Source: Poriferisodalis sp965226645 (GTDB lineage Bacteria > Actinomycetota > Acidimicrobiia > Acidimicrobiales > Poriferisodalaceae). Taken from it: 64,000 bases of DNA. The position numbers were made by a program, and so were the translations under genes. The DNA is taken from the NCBI GenBank assembly GCA_965226645.1, contig CBDDDL010000004.1:124001-188000 (forward strand). The letters run 5' to 3'. Position 1 is the stretch's first letter; each line of letters opens with the position of its first letter. Positions 62,568-64,000 of this stretch are shown here, piece by piece. The notes under the pieces were generated by a model, which searched no databases, was not told the origin of the DNA, and saw only the letters and a program-made list of their open reading frames with translations.

Positions 62568-63470
62568 CTATTCGGGCGTTCCAGCCATGTGTTGTCGCAT
62601 CTCGGCCGATGGGGGTCCGGCTGTGCCCCAGCGATCTGACAGCTCCGGGGTACGTGGCCAGGTTCGGGGCACCCAGGTGGTCTCGTCGACCTGTTGCACC
62701 TCAGCGGTGACCTCGGGAACCGTGCCCGCAGGGTCCACGAAGTAGCCGAACGCGTTGTTGCCCGGCCCGTGCCGGCCCGGACCCCAACCGACCGCATGTC
62801 CCGCCCGGGAGAGCCGTCCGAGCGACGTCATGTAGGCATCCAACGAGGGAACTTCGTACGCAACGTGATTGAGGGACGCCCATTCGGCCCGGTTGAATGC
62901 AATCGAGTGGTGGTCTGCGTTGCAGCGCAGGAACACCATCTGGCGTTCGCTCCAGTCGCTCACCCGGAAGCCCAGCACCTCGCACCACCAGTCGCAGAGC
63001 GCCTCGATGTCGGCAGTGTTGAGCACGACGTGGGCGATCTTGGTCGGTGTGGCATCGGCCCCCAGCGCCGCCACGGCCTCGGCGCTCGCGGCCAGTTCGA
63101 CGACCCGGCCTTCAGGGTCGGCAATGCGGAATCCGTAGCCCTCGCCGGGCCGGTTCAGCGCGGCAGGCTCGCTGAGCAGGGTCACGCCGCGGCCAGCCAG
63201 CACAACCGCTGCCGCATCCACGGCCCGGTTGTCGGCGAGACCGAAGCTGATGTGGTCGATGCCCTTGCGTTCGGCTCGATGCAGCTCCAGCACATGGTGC
63301 TCGGCGCCCGTGGCGCGCAACACCGCCGTGTGGGCATCGGAGTCGCTCAGCTGCCGCAGTCCCCACGGACCGGCGTAGTAGTCGACGCACTCGTCGAATG
63401 CACTGCAGCGCACCGCGATGTGCCGCAAGTGGGTGACCGCCCATGCAGGCTGGATGGAACTGACGCTCAT
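62568..63470 (-). CDS. Extradiol dioxygenase-type VOC protein (two modules)
   Basis: The 300-residue protein has two VOC modules. The first has THLRHIAVRCSAFDECVDYY, LELHRAERKGIDHISFGLAD and RIADPEGRVVELAAS. The second has KIAHVVLNTADIEALCDWWC, RCNADHHSIAFNRAEWASLN and FVDPAGTVPEVTAE. The layout is that of catechol 2,3-dioxygenase-like enzymes, but the last metal glutamate region reads VPEVTAE in place of the usual IELYTE, so the metal site may differ. Its start overlaps the end of the neighbouring molybdenum hydroxylase by four bases, so the two form one transcript. Confidence 0.82.
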   Translation of the reverse strand: MSVSSIQPAWAVTHLRHIAVRCSAFDECVDYYAGPWGLRQLSDSDAHTAVLRATGAEHHVLELHRAERKGIDHISFGLADNRAVDAAAVVLAGRGVTLLSEPAALNRPGEGYGFRIADPEGRVVELAASAEAVAALGADATPTKIAHVVLNTADIEALCDWWCEVLGFRVSDWSERQMVFLRCNADHHSIAFNRAEWASLNHVAYEVPSLDAYMTSLGRLSRAGHAVGWGPGRHGPGNNAFGYFVDPAGTVPEVTAEVQQVDETTWVPRTWPRTPELSDRWGTAGPPSAEMRQHMAGTPE

Positions 63471-64000
63471 TGGTTGGTCCGGGCGGCATCGAACGCTGCA
63501 AGAACGGTCTCACCGGTCAGAGGCATCGAGGTCACGCGGACCCCGGTCGCATCGGCAATGGCGTTCGCGATGGCCGATGCCACCGGCAGCATGGCTCCTT
63601 CACCGAGGCCTTTCGACCCGAACGGTCCCGGTCCGTGACCCTGCTCCTGGGTGATCGAGATGAACTCCGCGGGCAGGTCGCTGGACCGGGGTACGCGGTA
63701 GTCGACGAGTCGGCCGTTGGCGAGCACCGGGCCGTCGAAGCGCATGGTCTCGAACAGAGCACCGCCGAGCCCCATGATCGCGGCACCCTCGTCCTGGCCA
63801 CGGCAGGCTCCTTCGTGCAGCACGGTCCCCGCATCGCCGGAGACCACCAAGCGGTGCACGGTCACCATTCCGGTGTCGATGTCGACGGAGACTTCCGCAG
63901 CTCCCCAGCCGTACTCCCACGACACGCACGGTGATTCGAGCGGGGCTCGGCTGTCACTGGGGGCCTTGAAGAAGCCTTCGCCGGTGAACTCGAAACCGGT
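63467..64000 (-). CDS. Molybdenum hydroxylase catalytic subunit, C-terminal part (cut by window edge)
   Basis: The frame is open to the right edge with no start needed inside the window (FEFTGEGFFKAPSD lies before the GTG at 63925). The visible part has the end of the molybdopterin domain: VSWEYGWGAAEVSVDIDTG, LHEGACRGQDEGAAIMGLG, FITQEQG-type GHGPGPFGSKGLGEGAML with the catalytic Glu, then ASAIANAIADATGVRV and LTGETVLAAFD. It is a third member of the xanthine dehydrogenase family in this window, distinct from those at 4490 and 33374. It is followed, with a four-base overlap, by the VOC gene. Confidence 0.88.
   Translation of the reverse strand, partial: TGFEFTGEGFFKAPSDSRAPLESPCVSWEYGWGAAEVSVDIDTGMVTVHRLVVSGDAGTVLHEGACRGQDEGAAIMGLGGALFETMRFDGPVLANGRLVDYRVPRSSDLPAEFISITQEQGHGPGPFGSKGLGEGAMLPVASAIANAIADATGVRVTSMPLTGETVLAAFDAARTNQ

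Overview
The window is GC-rich, densely coding DNA with short or overlapping gene junctions. It carries several luciferase-like (F420/FMN-type) oxidoreductases, three molybdenum hydroxylase loci, Rieske and Fe(II)/2-oxoglutarate oxygenases, MacB-like and BMP-type ABC transporters and a plant-type leucine-rich-repeat protein. This mix suggests a heterotrophic actinobacterium, possibly a marine or sponge-associated member of the Acidimicrobiia. That placement is inferred from gene content only. I see no rRNA, tRNA or CRISPR, and no dedicated transcription factor; the only likely DNA-binding regulators are two antitoxins.

Layout. 1-2359: a leucine-rich-repeat gene, cut by the left edge and split by a 22-bp tandem duplication. 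2465-2982: a CcdA-type antitoxin with a PemK/MazF toxin. 3136-9428: a five-gene coupled operon (three-subunit molybdenum hydroxylase, HyuA-type ATP-dependent hydrolase, luciferase-like oxidoreductase). 9451-15301 (minus): a DUF917 protein, then aldehyde dehydrogenase, small-molecule kinase, phospholyase-like class III PLP enzyme and a PhyH-type dioxygenase; the last four read as a hydroxylate-phosphorylate-eliminate-oxidise pathway of the hydroxylysine type. 15379-18817: small and uncharacterised genes plus a kinase-like protein that lacks its catalytic aspartate. 18972-24350 (minus): an AAA ATPase/subtilase pair resembling the IetAS anti-phage and plasmid-stability system. The ATPase is intact, but the protease gene is wrecked by tandem duplications, a 390-bp direct repeat, an ISL3 transposase fragment and about 0.8 kb of unassigned DNA.

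24428-29406: luciferase-like oxidoreductase, PLP enzyme, N-carbamoyl-amino-acid hydrolase and an N-carbamoyl-D-amino-acid hydrolase-type nitrilase. 29445-33218 (minus): a MacB-like ABC exporter with two lipoproteins. 33374-45238: fused molybdenum hydroxylase, a second toxin-antitoxin pair, a deleted luciferase-like gene, SsnA-like amidohydrolase, diaminopropionate ammonia-lyase-like enzyme, enoyl-CoA hydratase and a complete BMP-type nucleoside ABC importer. This set recalls the ssnA/ygeX/xdhD purine-degradation locus. 45289-49062 (minus): two tandem Rieske dioxygenase alpha-beta pairs. 49344-50639: a DUF4143 ATPase. 50680-57733: PhyH, acyl-CoA dehydrogenase, SDR, two luciferase-like enzymes, a DUF3574 lipoprotein gene with an in-frame stop, and a P450. 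57917-64000: YtcJ-like amidohydrolase, SDR, an ERG4/ERG24-like sterol reductase with a frameshift, a CobW-type GTPase, an extradiol-type VOC protein and the 3' end of a third molybdenum hydroxylase.

Two themes stand out. One is catabolism of nitrogenous heterocycles, amino acid derivatives and aromatics using oxygen-dependent and F420-type chemistry. The other is an unusual number of exact tandem duplications and frame disruptions (LRR gene, molybdenum hydroxylase, subtilase, sterol reductase, DUF3574 gene). These could be real genome decay or assembly error, and reads across the junctions would decide.
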